Positions 1 to 8,657 of a stretch of DNA of 64,000 bases are shown piece after piece. The translations under genes and the position numbers were made by a program. The number at the start of each line of letters is the position of its first letter. Within the stretch, counting starts at the first letter, position 1. Source of the DNA: Betaproteobacteria bacterium (lineage in GTDB: Bacteria; Pseudomonadota; Gammaproteobacteria; Burkholderiales; SG8-39); the NCBI GenBank assembly GCA_022340285.1, contig JAJDOG010000024.1, forward strand, positions 62,001 to 126,000, in the 5' to 3' direction. Under the pieces are notes generated by a model. That model worked only from the letters and a program-made list of their open reading frames with translations. It was not told the origin of the DNA and ran no database searches.

Positions 1-887
1 TCGGGGGCAGGCTGGCCCAGGCGGGCAGCGACGTCACATTCCTGGTGCGCGAACGGCGTGCCGCGCAACTACGTGCGGACGGTCTCGTCGTGCAGACTCC
101 CGATGGCGAGTTCCGTGTCCCGGCCCAGGCCGTCCAGCGGCACGAGATCAGCGCGCCCTTCGACCTCGTTCTCCTCACCTGCAAGGCCTACGATCTCGAC
201 TCCGCGATCGACACGATCCAGCCCGCGGTCGGACCCGACACCGTTGTCGTGCCGCTGCTGAACGGGTTGGCGCACCTGGACCGGCTCGACGCCGCCTTCG
301 GAGCGGGGCGCGTGATCGGTGGATCGTGCGGCATTGCGGCGACCCTCACTCCGGAGGGCGTGGTGAAGCAGATGTCTCCCTTTCACTGGATGCGGTTCGG
401 CGATCGAAGCGGCAAGCCGCGGACACAGGTTCAGAAACTCGCAGCGGCGTATGCCGGCACTCCGGTGGACGCCTCGGCGGTGCCGGACATCCTCCTGGTG
501 ATGTGGGAGAAGTTCGTGCTCCTCACCACGCTCGCCGCCTGTACCTGCATGATGCGCGGCTCCGTGGGTGACGTCCTCGCCACGCCGGACGGCGAGGCGA
601 CCATGCGCGAGCTGCTCGACACGTGCATCGACACGGCCAAGGCGGCGGGGCACGCCCCGCGAGCGGAATCGCTCACTCAGACCGAGTCGCTGCTCTTCGC
701 GCGCGGTTCGTCGTTCAGCGCGTCCATGCTGCGCGATATCGAGCGTGGCGGGCCGACCGAGGCGGATCACATCGTGGGCGACATGCTGCGCCGCGCGCGT
801 TCCGCCGGGCTGGACGCCCGGCTGCTCGCCGCGGCGTACACGCATCTGCGGGTGTACGAGGGGCACCGCGCCGCGGCGGCCAGCTGA
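1..887 (+). CDS. panE: 2-dehydropantoate 2-reductase, 5' end missing
   Basis: Ketopantoate reductase (ApbA/PanE family) reduces 2-dehydropantoate to pantoate with NADPH in the pantothenate/CoA pathway. The reading frame is open from base 3 with no start, so the gene enters from the left edge. The first visible residues (GGRLAQAGSDVTFLVRER) match the end of the N-terminal Rossmann unit, and the glycine-rich loop itself lies outside. The middle shows LLTCKAYDLDSAI and VVPLLNGLAHLDRL, and the C-terminal helical domain has a conserved MWEKFVLL stretch, all typical of the family. A GTG at 45 is in frame but would cut into the fold, so it is not the true start. The gene ends one base before the stop of the convergent neighbour. 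Some ApbA paralogues act on other 2-keto acids, so the substrate is inferred. Confidence 0.88.
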   Translation, partial: GGRLAQAGSDVTFLVRERRAAQLRADGLVVQTPDGEFRVPAQAVQRHEISAPFDLVLLTCKAYDLDSAIDTIQPAVGPDTVVVPLLNGLAHLDRLDAAFGAGRVIGGSCGIAATLTPEGVVKQMSPFHWMRFGDRSGKPRTQVQKLAAAYAGTPVDASAVPDILLVMWEKFVLLTTLAACTCMMRGSVGDVLATPDGEATMRELLDTCIDTAKAAGHAPRAESLTQTESLLFARGSSFSASMLRDIERGGPTEADHIVGDMLRRARSAGLDARLLAAAYTHLRVYEGHRAAAAS

Positions 888-1832
888 TCACTGCAGCGAG
901 TCGAGCCAGAAGCCGAGGCCCTGCGCGTTCAGCTCGATATCCCAGCCGAGCACCTCGAGCACACGCTCGCGCGAAAACGGCCAGCGGTAGCGATCCGCTT
1001 CGCGAAAGACGATGTCCGCGACGCCTTGCCTGAGCCGCTCGTGCCGCGCTGGCCCGGCGTCCTTGTGCGCGAGCGCCACGTCGCGGTGCGCATCGATGAG
1101 GCGATGCAGGTCAGCGCCGAGGCGCGGTACGTCACGCACCTGGCTGTAGTGCGTGACGTAGATCGCCTCGGGGTCTTTCGCCAGCATCATGTCGACCGAT
1201 GCATGGTGGGCAACCGGATCCCACTGCACCGGGCTCGTGGTCGGCATGATGTATTGCCGTCCATCGCAATCGAGCTCGCGGTACGAGAGCCCGAACGTGT
1301 CGCCCGCGAAGATGTGCCCGGTCCGGCCGTCCCGCACGACGACGTGATGCCGCGCGTGGCCCGGCGAATCGAGAAACAGGAGCTCACGGCCCCCGAGTCG
1401 GACAGTGCTTTCATGGGGCGTCTCCACGATCCGCTCGGCGGGAACTGGAAGAATGTCGCCGTAGATTCTCCGTGTTTCCTCTTCTCCGTAGATCGATACG
1501 GTCCCCTCGACGAGACGGCTCGGATCGATCATGTGCCGCGCGCCGCGCGGATGCACGGTGACGCGCGCATTCGGAAGCTTGGAGACGAGCAGCCCTGTGC
1601 CGCCGGCATGGTCGAGATGGATGTGGGTGAGGATCACCCATTGCACATCGTCAGGTCCGAGTCCCTTCTCGGCGAGCGCTTCCAGAATGCGCGGCACCGA
1701 GCGGTTCACGCAGGGGTCGATGATCGCGCCCTCTCCCTCTTCGACGATCAGGTGGACCGATGTCTGCAGGGGCCGGTCGTATTCGCCGTCCACCGCGCTG
1801 ATGCCGTGCTCGAAATCGATGATGTGTGCCAT
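888..1832 (-). CDS. MBL-fold metallo-hydrolase
   Basis: A 314-residue metallo-beta-lactamase-fold hydrolase. The THIHLDHAGG motif (HxHxDH) supplies the metal ligands, with further conserved SPGHARHH, AGDTFG and THYSQ segments, as in the glyoxalase II/lactonase-like branch. I chose the ATG at 1832 because the protein then begins MAHIIDFEHG, directly at the first strand; an upstream in-frame ATG at 1901 would add 23 residues that look non-coding. Substrate unknown. The gene runs convergently with the panE fragment, and the two stop codons abut. It is followed on the other side by a repeat-bearing divergent intergenic region before pdxH. Confidence 0.85.
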   Translation of the reverse strand: MAHIIDFEHGISAVDGEYDRPLQTSVHLIVEEGEGAIIDPCVNRSVPRILEALAEKGLGPDDVQWVILTHIHLDHAGGTGLLVSKLPNARVTVHPRGARHMIDPSRLVEGTVSIYGEEETRRIYGDILPVPAERIVETPHESTVRLGGRELLFLDSPGHARHHVVVRDGRTGHIFAGDTFGLSYRELDCDGRQYIMPTTSPVQWDPVAHHASVDMMLAKDPEAIYVTHYSQVRDVPRLGADLHRLIDAHRDVALAHKDAGPARHERLRQGVADIVFREADRYRWPFSRERVLEVLGWDIELNAQGLGFWLDSLQ

Positions 1833-2156
1833 GCGTCCTGCCCAAGCGAAGCAGCATTCTAAACGGCGTGGGGCGAATGATTGCCCGCCATGCTTCTTCA
1901 TTGTTGTGGCCGCGCGGGGCGAGGCGGCCCGTGTCGGGGCTCATGCGGGCGTCTGTGGCCTCAGGCGCCGGACGGGCATGGTCGCTGACCCGCCTGCCGA
2001 TCAACCACCCCGGCTGCTTCGCAGCCACCCCTCCTTGGAAAGGAGGGGAAGAGAAGATTGCGCCGGACTCATGGCACTGCCCGCTCCAGTTCGGCATTCC
2101 GCGTATCCATGCCCGTCCGAACACCCTAGAATTCGGTCTTCCCGAAGTCACCCACG
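1833..2156. other. Divergent intergenic region carrying a double hairpin
   Basis: This 324-base gap between the divergent MBL-hydrolase and pdxH starts should hold both promoters. I see no convincing ORF. Its notable content is the paired stem-loop at 2012-2048, annotated separately. Confidence 0.6.
2012..2048. repeat. Tandem stem-loop, REP-like intergenic element
   Basis: Two perfect adjacent hairpins: GGCTGC-TTC-GCAGCC (2012-2026), then one base later CCCCTCCTT-GGA-AAGGAGGGG (2028-2048, 9-bp stem). The position inside a divergent promoter region argues against a simple terminator. Short palindromes of this kind are often dispersed in intergenic DNA of GC-rich proteobacteria. No second copy was noticed in this window, so repeat status is inference. 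Confidence 0.5.
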
Positions 2157-2804
2157 ATGAGCAAATCGATTTCCGACCTGCGCCGCGAATACTCCCGCGA
2201 GAGCCTCGACGAGAGCGCGGTCGCGCGCGACCCGGTCGAGCAGTTCTCCAAGTGGTTCGAGGAGGCGATGAAGTCCGAGCTCCCCGAGCCGACGGCCATG
2301 GCGCTCGCCACTGCGGCGTCCGGCGCGGACGGAACCGTGCGGCCGTCCGCGCGCATGGTGCTGCTGAAAGGCTTCGACGCGCGGGGGTTCGTTTTCTATA
2401 CGAACTACCAGAGCCGCAAGGGCCGGGAGCTCGCCGCAAACCCGTGGGCGAGCCTGGTGTTCTACTGGGCGGAGCTCGAACGCCAGGTGCGTATCGAAGG
2501 TCGCATCGATCAGGCCGGCGCCGAGGAATCGGACGCGTACTACAGGACCCGGCCGCTCGGCGCGCGGATCGGCGCGTGGGCCTCGCCGCAGAGCGAACCG
2601 ATCTCCAGGACCGGGCTCATGGCGCGGGCCGCCGAAATGGGTTTGCGGCACGGCCTGAGTCCCTCGCGCCCGCCGCACTGGGGCGGCTACCGGCTAGCGC
2701 CGGACGCATTCGAATTCTGGCAGGGGCGGCCGAACCGGTTACACGATCGCATCCGCTATCGACTTGCCGACGGCGGATGGGTGATCGAGCGACTTGCGCC
2801 GTGA
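2157..2804 (+). CDS. pdxH: Pyridoxamine 5'-phosphate oxidase
   Basis: FMN-dependent oxidase converting pyridoxine or pyridoxamine 5'-phosphate to pyridoxal 5'-phosphate, the last step of de novo and salvage vitamin B6 synthesis. At 215 residues it has the usual family length. Visible signatures are the N-terminal [12 protein letters not shown], the FMN-binding region [12 protein letters not shown] with [13 protein letters not shown], the VRIEGRID strand, and the C-terminal [11 protein letters not shown]...[14 protein letters not shown] substrate/FMN region. The start ATG at 2157 fits the conserved N-terminus. The downstream acyl-CoA synthetase gene starts 25 bases after the stop, so the two may be co-transcribed. 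Confidence 0.96.
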   Translation: MSKSISDLRREYSRESLDESAVARDPVEQFSKWFEEAMKSELPEPTAMALATAASGADGTVRPSARMVLLKGFDARGFVFYTNYQSRKGRELAANPWASLVFYWAELERQVRIEGRIDQAGAEESDAYYRTRPLGARIGAWASPQSEPISRTGLMARAAEMGLRHGLSPSRPPHWGGYRLAPDAFEFWQGRPNRLHDRIRYRLADGGWVIERLAP

Positions 2805-2829
2805 CCTGCCGGTACCCGACGATGGAGAC

Positions 2830-4365
2830 ATGCTAGAGCTCGCCAGACTGACCTCGCACCATGCCCGGTTCCGGCCCGATCGCCTCGCCGTCGTGTTCGA
2901 GCAGGAGCGGCTGACGTGGCGTGAGTTTCACGCACGTGTCGCCCGGGTGGCGAACATGCTGCGCGAGCTCGGCGTCGGCCCTGGAGACAAGGTTGCGACG
3001 GTCATGACCAACTGTCGCGAACTGCTCGAGATCTACTGGGCGGTACCGTCGATTGGCGCCGCGCTGGTGCCGCTTTCGCCCCTGCTCATGCCGGGGGGGC
3101 TCGCCAGCTTGGCGCGCGATTCGGATGCGAAGTGCCTGATCAGCCAGCGCGCGATGCTGCCGACGCTTGGCGCGATAAGGGGCGAGCTCGCCGGCCAGCT
3201 CGGCGACCGGATCCTGCTCGTGGACGGCGCCGAATCCGGCTACGGCGACTATGCGGCGCTCACTGCTCGCGCGGCGGAGTCTTTCGAGCCGGCACCGGTG
3301 GCGAGCGACGACCTTTTCAACATCATGTACACGAGCGGTACCACGGGCCTCCCGAAGGGCATCATGCATTCGCACTTCACGCGCTCGATGTACGCGCTGT
3401 GGCTCGGCGCGGCCTGGCGCATGACGCCGGAGTCGCGCGCACTGCACACGGGCGCGCTCGTATTCAACGGGGCCTTCATCACGATGATGGCCTCCTTCTA
3501 CCTCGGCGGTACCTTCTGCCTCGCCCGCCAGTTCAACGCCGAGGAGATGATCGGCACGATCGAGCGCGAACGCATCACCCATATCATGGTGGTGCCCTCG
3601 CAGATCATCGCGTTGCTTGGCTCGCCCGGATTCGACCCGGCGCGGCTCGCGTCCCTGGAGATGATCCTTTCGCTCGGCGCTCCGCTCCTGAACGAGTACA
3701 AGGAGAAGTTGAACCGCGCGCTGCCGAGGCGCTTCTACGAGCTCTACGGCCTGACCGAGGGATTCGTCACCATTCTCGACCGCGACGACGCGGTGCGGAA
3801 ATCGGGCTCGGTAGGCTGCCCACCCCAGTACTCGCAAATGCGGATCCTCGGCGAGGACGGCAGGGAATGCGCGCCGGGCGAAATCGGTGAGATCGTCGGG
3901 CGCAGCCCGATCCTCATGAGCGGCTACTACAAGCGCCCCGATCTCACTGCGCAGGCGATTCGCGACGGCTGGCTCTACTCCGGCGACGTCGGTTACGTGG
4001 ACGACGAGGGTTACCTGTATCTCGTCGACCGCAAGAAGGACATGATCGATTCGGGTGGCGTGAAAGTCTATCCGAAGGACGTCGAAGAGATCGCCGTCCA
4101 GCACACGGACGTGCGGGAGGTCGCGGTGTTCGGCGTCCCGCACGAGAAGTGGGGCGAGACGCCGATCGCGGCAGTGATCCTGCGCGAAGGGGCGAAGGTG
4201 ACCGCCGGCGAGCTGCGAGACTGGATCAATTCGCGCGTTGCCGCACGCTATCAGCGCGTGAGCGAAGTCCTCATCATGGCCGACTTTCCGCGCAGCGCGG
4301 CGGGCAAGACGCTCAAGCGCGAGATGCGGGAGCCGTACTGGGCGGGCAAGGACAAGCGGATCTAG
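2830..4365 (+). CDS. AMP-dependent acyl-CoA synthetase/ligase
   Basis: An ANL-superfamily enzyme (511 residues) that activates a carboxylic acid to acyl-AMP and then acyl-CoA. The P-loop-like motif MYTSGTTGLPKGIMHSH, the core YELYGLTEG, the hinge YSGDVGYVDDEGYLYLVDRKKDMI and the C-terminal catalytic lysine region RSAAGKTLKRE are all present in order. The ATG at 2830 follows a GATGGAGA Shine-Dalgarno-like stretch. An upstream TTG at 2794 would overlap pdxH and add 12 unlikely residues. Similarity to FadD-like and 4-coumarate-CoA-ligase-like enzymes does not fix the substrate. The stop overlaps that of the convergent neighbour by four bases. Confidence 0.9.
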   Translation: MLELARLTSHHARFRPDRLAVVFEQERLTWREFHARVARVANMLRELGVGPGDKVATVMTNCRELLEIYWAVPSIGAALVPLSPLLMPGGLASLARDSDAKCLISQRAMLPTLGAIRGELAGQLGDRILLVDGAESGYGDYAALTARAAESFEPAPVASDDLFNIMYTSGTTGLPKGIMHSHFTRSMYALWLGAAWRMTPESRALHTGALVFNGAFITMMASFYLGGTFCLARQFNAEEMIGTIERERITHIMVVPSQIIALLGSPGFDPARLASLEMILSLGAPLLNEYKEKLNRALPRRFYELYGLTEGFVTILDRDDAVRKSGSVGCPPQYSQMRILGEDGRECAPGEIGEIVGRSPILMSGYYKRPDLTAQAIRDGWLYSGDVGYVDDEGYLYLVDRKKDMIDSGGVKVYPKDVEEIAVQHTDVREVAVFGVPHEKWGETPIAAVILREGAKVTAGELRDWINSRVAARYQRVSEVLIMADFPRSAAGKTLKREMREPYWAGKDKRI

Positions 4366-5270
4366 CTGCTCCTCTCGGGAAGCGCGATACCGGTTAACGA
4401 TTGGAAGAACTTCACGAGCGCGGCATCGTCTTCGGCACCGTGCCCGAGCGCGACCGTTGCCAGGAAGACTTGCAGCGCCGCCGCAGCAACCGGCGCCGGG
4501 AACCCTGCTTCGCGGGCTGCGCCGAGCGCGAGCGACACGTCCTTGGTGAGCAGCGTTGCGGCGGCTCTCGGACGGTAATCTCCGGAAAGCACGCGCGGCA
4601 TCCGGTCGCCGAAAATCCAGCTTCCTCCCGAGCTCGCCATCACGACGTCAAAGATCCGTTGTGGGTCCAGGCCCAGCCGGACGCCGAGCGCCATCGCTTC
4701 GCAGGATCCTGCGAGGTTGACGCCTGCCAGCATGTTGTTCACGAGCTTCATCCGTGCGCCGTCCCCCGGTCGCGCGCTCATGGCGAAGCGCGCATTGGAG
4801 AGGGTTTCGAGCGCATCGCCCGCACGCTCCATCGCGGCATCCGGACCGGCAATCATCATGCTGATCGTGCCGGCGCGCGCCCGCGCCGGACCGCCCGACA
4901 TCGGCGCATCGAGCATGGCCAGACCGCGCTCGGCAAGTCGCGTTGCGAGCGACTCGATGAACGTCGGAGACACCGTGCTCGACACCATCAACACGCTGTC
5001 GGACCCGAGTGTTTCGGCGACTCCGCGCGCTCCGAAAACCACGTCCTCCGTCTGATCCTCGTTCACCACCAGCGTGACGACGACCCGGCAGGCGGCCGCT
5101 AGCGCGGCAGGCGAGTCGCAAACCGTGGCCCCGGCCTCGCGTGCTTCGGCGTCCGCGTCGGCACGGATGTCCCGGGTGTGAACGGCGTAGCCGCGCTCGA
5201 GCAACCGCTTGGCGACGGCCATTCCCATCTGGCCCACGCCCACAACCCCTACGTGCTGATTCTCTGGCAT
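4362..5270 (-). CDS. NAD(P)-dependent beta-hydroxyacid dehydrogenase
   Basis: A 302-residue member of the 3-hydroxyisobutyrate dehydrogenase family. The N-terminal Rossmann fingerprint VGVVGVGQMGMAVAKRL, the substrate-loop DAPMSGGPARARAGT and the catalytic-lysine helix GARMKLVNNMLAGVN are all in place. Relatives include 3-hydroxyisobutyrate dehydrogenase, tartronate semialdehyde reductase and L-threonate dehydrogenase. No partner gene nearby (kinase, OtnC-like aldolase or glyoxylate carboligase) decides among them. The gene is convergent with the acyl-CoA synthetase and shares the CTAG at 4362-4365 with it for the two stops. Confidence 0.9.
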   Translation of the reverse strand: MPENQHVGVVGVGQMGMAVAKRLLERGYAVHTRDIRADADAEAREAGATVCDSPAALAAACRVVVTLVVNEDQTEDVVFGARGVAETLGSDSVLMVSSTVSPTFIESLATRLAERGLAMLDAPMSGGPARARAGTISMMIAGPDAAMERAGDALETLSNARFAMSARPGDGARMKLVNNMLAGVNLAGSCEAMALGVRLGLDPQRIFDVVMASSGGSWIFGDRMPRVLSGDYRPRAAATLLTKDVSLALGAAREAGFPAPVAAAALQVFLATVALGHGAEDDAALVKFFQSLTGIALPERSS

Positions 5271-5321
5271 GTCCGCTCCTCAGCCTCCGGCGGCACAGTG
5301 CGCCGCAGCATCCGAACTTTC

Positions 5322-5335
5322 TTAATCCGGGTCAA
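5322..5335 (+). promoter_or_regulatory. Degenerate FNR/ANR-type site
   Basis: TTAATCCGGGTCAA matches the FNR core TTGA-N6-TCAA with one mismatch. Its centre (5328.5) lies about 41 bases before a plausible start site near 5370. A -10-like TACATA at 5359-5364 is in register with a class II FNR promoter for the small gene at 5425. The mismatch keeps the call tentative. Confidence 0.4.
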
Positions 5336-5424
5336 CCCGGACCCCGTCGTTCCGTGGTTACATATTCGCATGGACTCTCAGCGTATCCGGAAGCATCGGG
5401 CGCGGCAAAAGTAGGAGGGATGCC

Positions 5425-5688
5425 ATGCTGACATTTCAGGATTGTCTCGACTTTTGTGAACTCACCGAAGAAGAGATCCTCGCCATCGCAGAGCATGAGA
5501 ACCTGCCCGAGGCGGTCGCACTGGAGCTTGGCAGTGCGCTTGCGGAGACGCCCGTGGGCGAGCGGCGCATCGAGGAAATGATCGTGGAGGATATCGTCGC
5601 GGCACAGCAAGCCGGCAATCTGCGCCACGCCGCGGCGCTGAAGATTGTCTTGCAGCGTTACATCGCGCATCACCCGGACGCCGGTTAG
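5425..5688 (+). CDS. Small conserved acidic protein
   Basis: An 87-residue cytoplasmic protein, mostly helical and acidic (FCELTEEEILAIAEHE, then ERRIEEMIVEDIVAAQQ), with no signal peptide or membrane segment. I do not recognise a functional domain. It is supported as a gene by a strong AGGAGG at 5413-5418, seven bases before the ATG, and by protein-like codon use. A near-match to an FNR site at 5322-5335 suggests low-oxygen control. It is followed after 66 bases by the exported msrA. Confidence 0.75.
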   Translation: MLTFQDCLDFCELTEEEILAIAEHENLPEAVALELGSALAETPVGERRIEEMIVEDIVAAQQAGNLRHAAALKIVLQRYIAHHPDAG

Positions 5689-5754
5689 CGCACCCTCGGC
5701 GCGGGGACGTGGCAAACTTGGACGCTCTGCCCAGCAGTCAAGAGGTGTCCCACC

Positions 5755-6387
5755 ATGAATTCCGACCGCCGCGTTGTTCCGTTCTTCTCCCTGCTCGCTC
5801 TTCCGCTCGTCCTGACCGTTGCCTTGCTCGCGCCCACTCACGCGGGAGCGCAGTCGAATCTCGCCAAGGCCACCTTCGCGGGCGGCTGCTTCTGGTGCAT
5901 GGAGCATCCGTACGACGAGCTTGACGGTGTCGTGTCGACGACTTCGGGCTACATCGGCGGGCACAAGGCGAATCCGACCTACCGCGAAGTGAGCTCGGGA
6001 ACCACCGGGCACGCCGAGGCGGTCCAGGTCGTTTACGACCCGAGCAAGGTCAGCTACGAAAAGTTGCTCATGGTGTTCTGGATGAACGTCGATCCGACCG
6101 ACGCCGGCGGGCAATTCTGCGACCGGGGATCGCAGTACCGAACCGGTATCTTCTATTACACGGACGAACAGAAGCGGCTCGCCGAAGCCTCGAAGGCCGC
6201 GCTCGCCAAGTCGAAGCCATTCAAGGAACCGCTGGTCACCGAGATCACGATGGCGACGACGTTCTATCCCGCCGAGGACTATCACCAGGACTACTACATC
6301 AAGAATCCTGTCCGCTACAAGTTCTATCGCACCGGCTGCGGGCGCGACGCCCGGCTCAAGGCCCTGTGGGGCAAGGCGCCGGGATAG
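5755..6387 (+). CDS. msrA: Peptide-methionine (S)-S-oxide reductase, exported
   Basis: MsrA reduces methionine-S-sulfoxide in oxidised proteins. The catalytic motif GGCFWCMEHPYDEL is present, with the conserved GYIGG, GHAEAVQVVYDP and EDYHQDYY segments. Residues 1-32 form a signal peptide (basic start, hydrophobic LLALPLVLTVALLA core, AxA cleavage region), so this copy should repair periplasmic proteins. No MsrB is fused or adjacent. A second, cytoplasmic msrA lies at 8658-9230, giving one enzyme per compartment. Confidence 0.95.
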   Translation: MNSDRRVVPFFSLLALPLVLTVALLAPTHAGAQSNLAKATFAGGCFWCMEHPYDELDGVVSTTSGYIGGHKANPTYREVSSGTTGHAEAVQVVYDPSKVSYEKLLMVFWMNVDPTDAGGQFCDRGSQYRTGIFYYTDEQKRLAEASKAALAKSKPFKEPLVTEITMATTFYPAEDYHQDYYIKNPVRYKFYRTGCGRDARLKALWGKAPG

Positions 6388-6472
6388 CGTCGAGAGTTTT
6401 CTCGTCGTCCGCAATCCCGCGCAGCGTCGTGGCGCAATTTGTCGACATGCGCGCTTCGCGCGCGCAGCGGTC

Positions 6473-7486
6473 GTGACCGGGCAGCTGGACCTCTTCGGGG
6501 AGGGCGCACCGTCGCTCACCGCGCCGGTCGCGTCGCCCGCCCAGGTTCTCCCTGCGCTGTTTGACGAGGCGACTGTCGCGCTCGGGCGCGCGTTGCCCAC
6601 CCGCCTCCATCTCGGCACGTCCTCGTGGACATTCCCTGGCTGGGCCGGGATCGTTTACCGCGAATCCCTTCCCGAGCCGGTGCTCTCTCGCGAGGGCCTG
6701 CGTGCGTATTCGGCACATCCGGTCCTCAACAGTGCGGGAATCGACCGAACTTTCTACGCTCCGGTGCCCGCCAGCGAATTCGCCCGCTACGCCGCGCAGG
6801 TGCCCGAGTCGTTCCGCTTCGTGGTGAAAGCGCCCGCGCTCGTCACCGACGCCTTCATCCGTGGAGCGGGTGGCAAGCCGGCCGGCGAAAGCCCGCGCTT
6901 TCTGGATGCGGCGTTCGCTGCAGCACATTTTGTGGAGCCGTGCGTCGACGGCCTGGGTGCGAAGGCCGGGCCGCTCGTTTTCCAGTTCTCCCCGCTCGGC
7001 CGCTCCATCGTCCGCGATCCCGACCGGTTTGCCGCACGCCTGCACGGCTTTCTCGACGCGCTTCCCGCGGGGCCGCTTTACGCGGTCGAGTTGCGCGATG
7101 CCGGATTGCTCGGTGCGCCGCTCGCCGCCGCGCTCGGCGCCGCTCGCGCGCGCTACTGCTTCGGCGTGCATTCGCGCATGCCGGACATTGCCGGGCAGGC
7201 TGCGGCGCTTGCGGGACTCTTCCCCGGACCGCTGGTCGCCCGTTGGAACCTGCACGCCGGGTACGCGTACCAGGCGGCCAAGACGCGTTATGCACCGTTC
7301 AATCGTCTTGTGGACGAGGATCCGAGGACGCGTAGCGCACTTGCCGAGTGTTGCCTTGAGGCATTGTCCGGGGGACACCCCGCGTTCGTGATCGCCAACA
7401 ACAAGGCCGAGGGCTCGGCGCCTCTTACGCTGGTCAAGCTTGCGCACGAGGTGGTGGACGGCGTCTCGGCGCGAACCCCGCGATGA
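6473..7486 (+). CDS. DUF72 (YecE-like) family protein
   Basis: A 337-residue DUF72 protein with a TIM-barrel-like fold. Family signatures include LHLGTSSWTFPGW, the NSAGIDRTFY region, FRFVVKAPALVTD and a late VARWNLHAGYAYQAAKTRYAPF segment. The biochemical function of the family is unknown. The start is GTG at 6473. The N-terminal 45 residues (GQLDLFGEG...) precede the conserved barrel, and an LDLFG-type motif is reminiscent of beta-clamp-binding peptides, which is only an observation. The stop overlaps the ATG of the next gene by four bases, suggesting translational coupling. Confidence 0.82.
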   Translation: MTGQLDLFGEGAPSLTAPVASPAQVLPALFDEATVALGRALPTRLHLGTSSWTFPGWAGIVYRESLPEPVLSREGLRAYSAHPVLNSAGIDRTFYAPVPASEFARYAAQVPESFRFVVKAPALVTDAFIRGAGGKPAGESPRFLDAAFAAAHFVEPCVDGLGAKAGPLVFQFSPLGRSIVRDPDRFAARLHGFLDALPAGPLYAVELRDAGLLGAPLAAALGAARARYCFGVHSRMPDIAGQAAALAGLFPGPLVARWNLHAGYAYQAAKTRYAPFNRLVDEDPRTRSALAECCLEALSGGHPAFVIANNKAEGSAPLTLVKLAHEVVDGVSARTPR

Positions 7487-8130
7487 CCGAAATCGTTGCG
7501 CTCTTCGCGGCGTTGGCGGTCGTGACGGCTACCCCCGTCGCCCCCCCGACGCCGGGACCCGATACGGCCTGGCAGGCATACGAGCAGGGGCGCCACGCCG
7601 AGGCACTTCGCGAGTATCGCGCCGCGGCGGAGCGCGGCGTGCGCCTCGCGCAATTCAATCTGGCGATGATGCTGTTTCGTGGCGAGGGACAGGCAGCGGA
7701 TCCCGAACAGGCGCTCGATTGGCTCCGCAAGGCGGCCGCATCGAACCTACCGCAGGCGCAGTACAATCTCGGATTGCTGTACGAGCACGGCGCGCACGTC
7801 CGTCGCTCGCAGAAGGAAGCGGCGGACTGGTATCGTCGGGCCGCCGAACAGGGGCACACCGAGGCCCAATTGGCCCTCGCTACCCAGTACTTCCTGGGCC
7901 GCGGCGTCCCGCTCGATTATGTTGCGGCCGCGCACTGGTATAGGGCTGCCGCCGAGGGCGGCGATGCCGCCGCGCAATACATCATCGCAAGCTGCTACGA
8001 GCAAGGAACCGGCGTCGCAGCCGACCTGCACAAAGCGCTCGAGTGGTATATCCGCGCCGGCCGTCAGGGGGACCTGGCCGCGCAGATCAAGGCGCAGGAT
8101 ATCGCGCGCCGCGTGGGTGCCACAAAATGA
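7483..8130 (+). CDS. Sel1-repeat (TPR-like) protein
   Basis: A 215-residue protein composed largely of Sel1-like repeats. Units such as AQYNLGLLYEHG, AQLALATQYFLGRG and AQYIIASCYEQGTG recur at about 36-residue spacing from residue 40 to 205. The first 20 residues are hydrophobic (IVALFAALAVVTATPVA) and may act as a signal peptide or membrane anchor. Sel1 solenoids mediate protein-protein contacts in signalling or envelope complexes. The partner is unknown. It is coupled to the DUF72 gene by an ATGA overlap and ends in front of a strong hairpin. Confidence 0.82.
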   Translation: MTEIVALFAALAVVTATPVAPPTPGPDTAWQAYEQGRHAEALREYRAAAERGVRLAQFNLAMMLFRGEGQAADPEQALDWLRKAAASNLPQAQYNLGLLYEHGAHVRRSQKEAADWYRRAAEQGHTEAQLALATQYFLGRGVPLDYVAAAHWYRAAAEGGDAAAQYIIASCYEQGTGVAADLHKALEWYIRAGRQGDLAAQIKAQDIARRVGATK

Positions 8131-8136
8131 TTCGAG

Positions 8137-8175
8137 ACCGCTGCGCCACGGGCCTTGTCCCGTGGCGCAGCCGGT
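8137..8175. terminator. Bidirectional stem-loop between convergent genes
   Basis: The sequence GCTGCGCCACGGG (8140-8152) pairs perfectly with CCCGTGGCGCAGC (8159-8171) around a six-base loop. ACCG and CGGT extend the stem beyond a bulge. It sits exactly between the convergent Sel1 and histone-like genes. There is no T-run, so efficiency is uncertain. Confidence 0.6.
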
Positions 8176-8178
8176 CGG

Positions 8179-8511
8179 CTACTTGCGCGCCCGCCGGGTC
8201 GCTTTCCGGGCGGTCTTGCGCGCGGTTCGGCGCGTCGACTTGAGGGCCTTGCGGACCGACTTCACCGCCTTCCGCACGGTCTTGCGCACGGATTTCGCGG
8301 CACGGCGCTTGGTCGATTTGCGCTTCTTGGTGGCCTTCTTGGCGGCCGCCTTCTCGCTCTTGCTCTTGCGCTTCATGTCCATGCGGTGCGCGCGTGAATA
8401 CTGCTGGATGTCCTTGAAGCGCCCCTTCGCGTCGCGAACTGCATAGAGCTTCTTGCCCTTGCTGCTGCGATGGGTGGTCCGCCTTGCCTTCTTGCGTTTC
8501 TTCGTCGCCAT
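8179..8511 (-). CDS. Lysine/arginine-rich histone H1-like protein
   Basis: A 110-residue, extremely basic protein. Residues 1-15 are KR-rich, residues 20-50 form a short ordered segment (KLYAVRDAKGRFKDIQQYSR), and residues 50-110 are a K/R/A tail with loosely repeated AKSVRKTVRKAVKSVRKA units. The tail resembles eukaryotic H1 C-termini and bacterial H1-like proteins (AlgP, Hc1 type), so DNA or RNA compaction is likely. GGGAGAG precedes the ATG. Low-complexity tails of this sort are prone to length variation between strains. Confidence 0.75.
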   Translation of the reverse strand: MATKKRKKARRTTHRSSKGKKLYAVRDAKGRFKDIQQYSRAHRMDMKRKSKSEKAAAKKATKKRKSTKRRAAKSVRKTVRKAVKSVRKALKSTRRTARKTARKATRRARK

Positions 8512-8657
8512 GCGCTCTCCCGATTATCCATTGCGGGTTGTTACGCTGCGGTCGCCACGATGGGTGACGCCCGTCGCGCAAACGAATTATTCGTCGCGTG
8601 GCGACGTGGGTCAAGCCCGCAGACCCACGAACGATGTCGCGGACGACGGCGCGAGCG

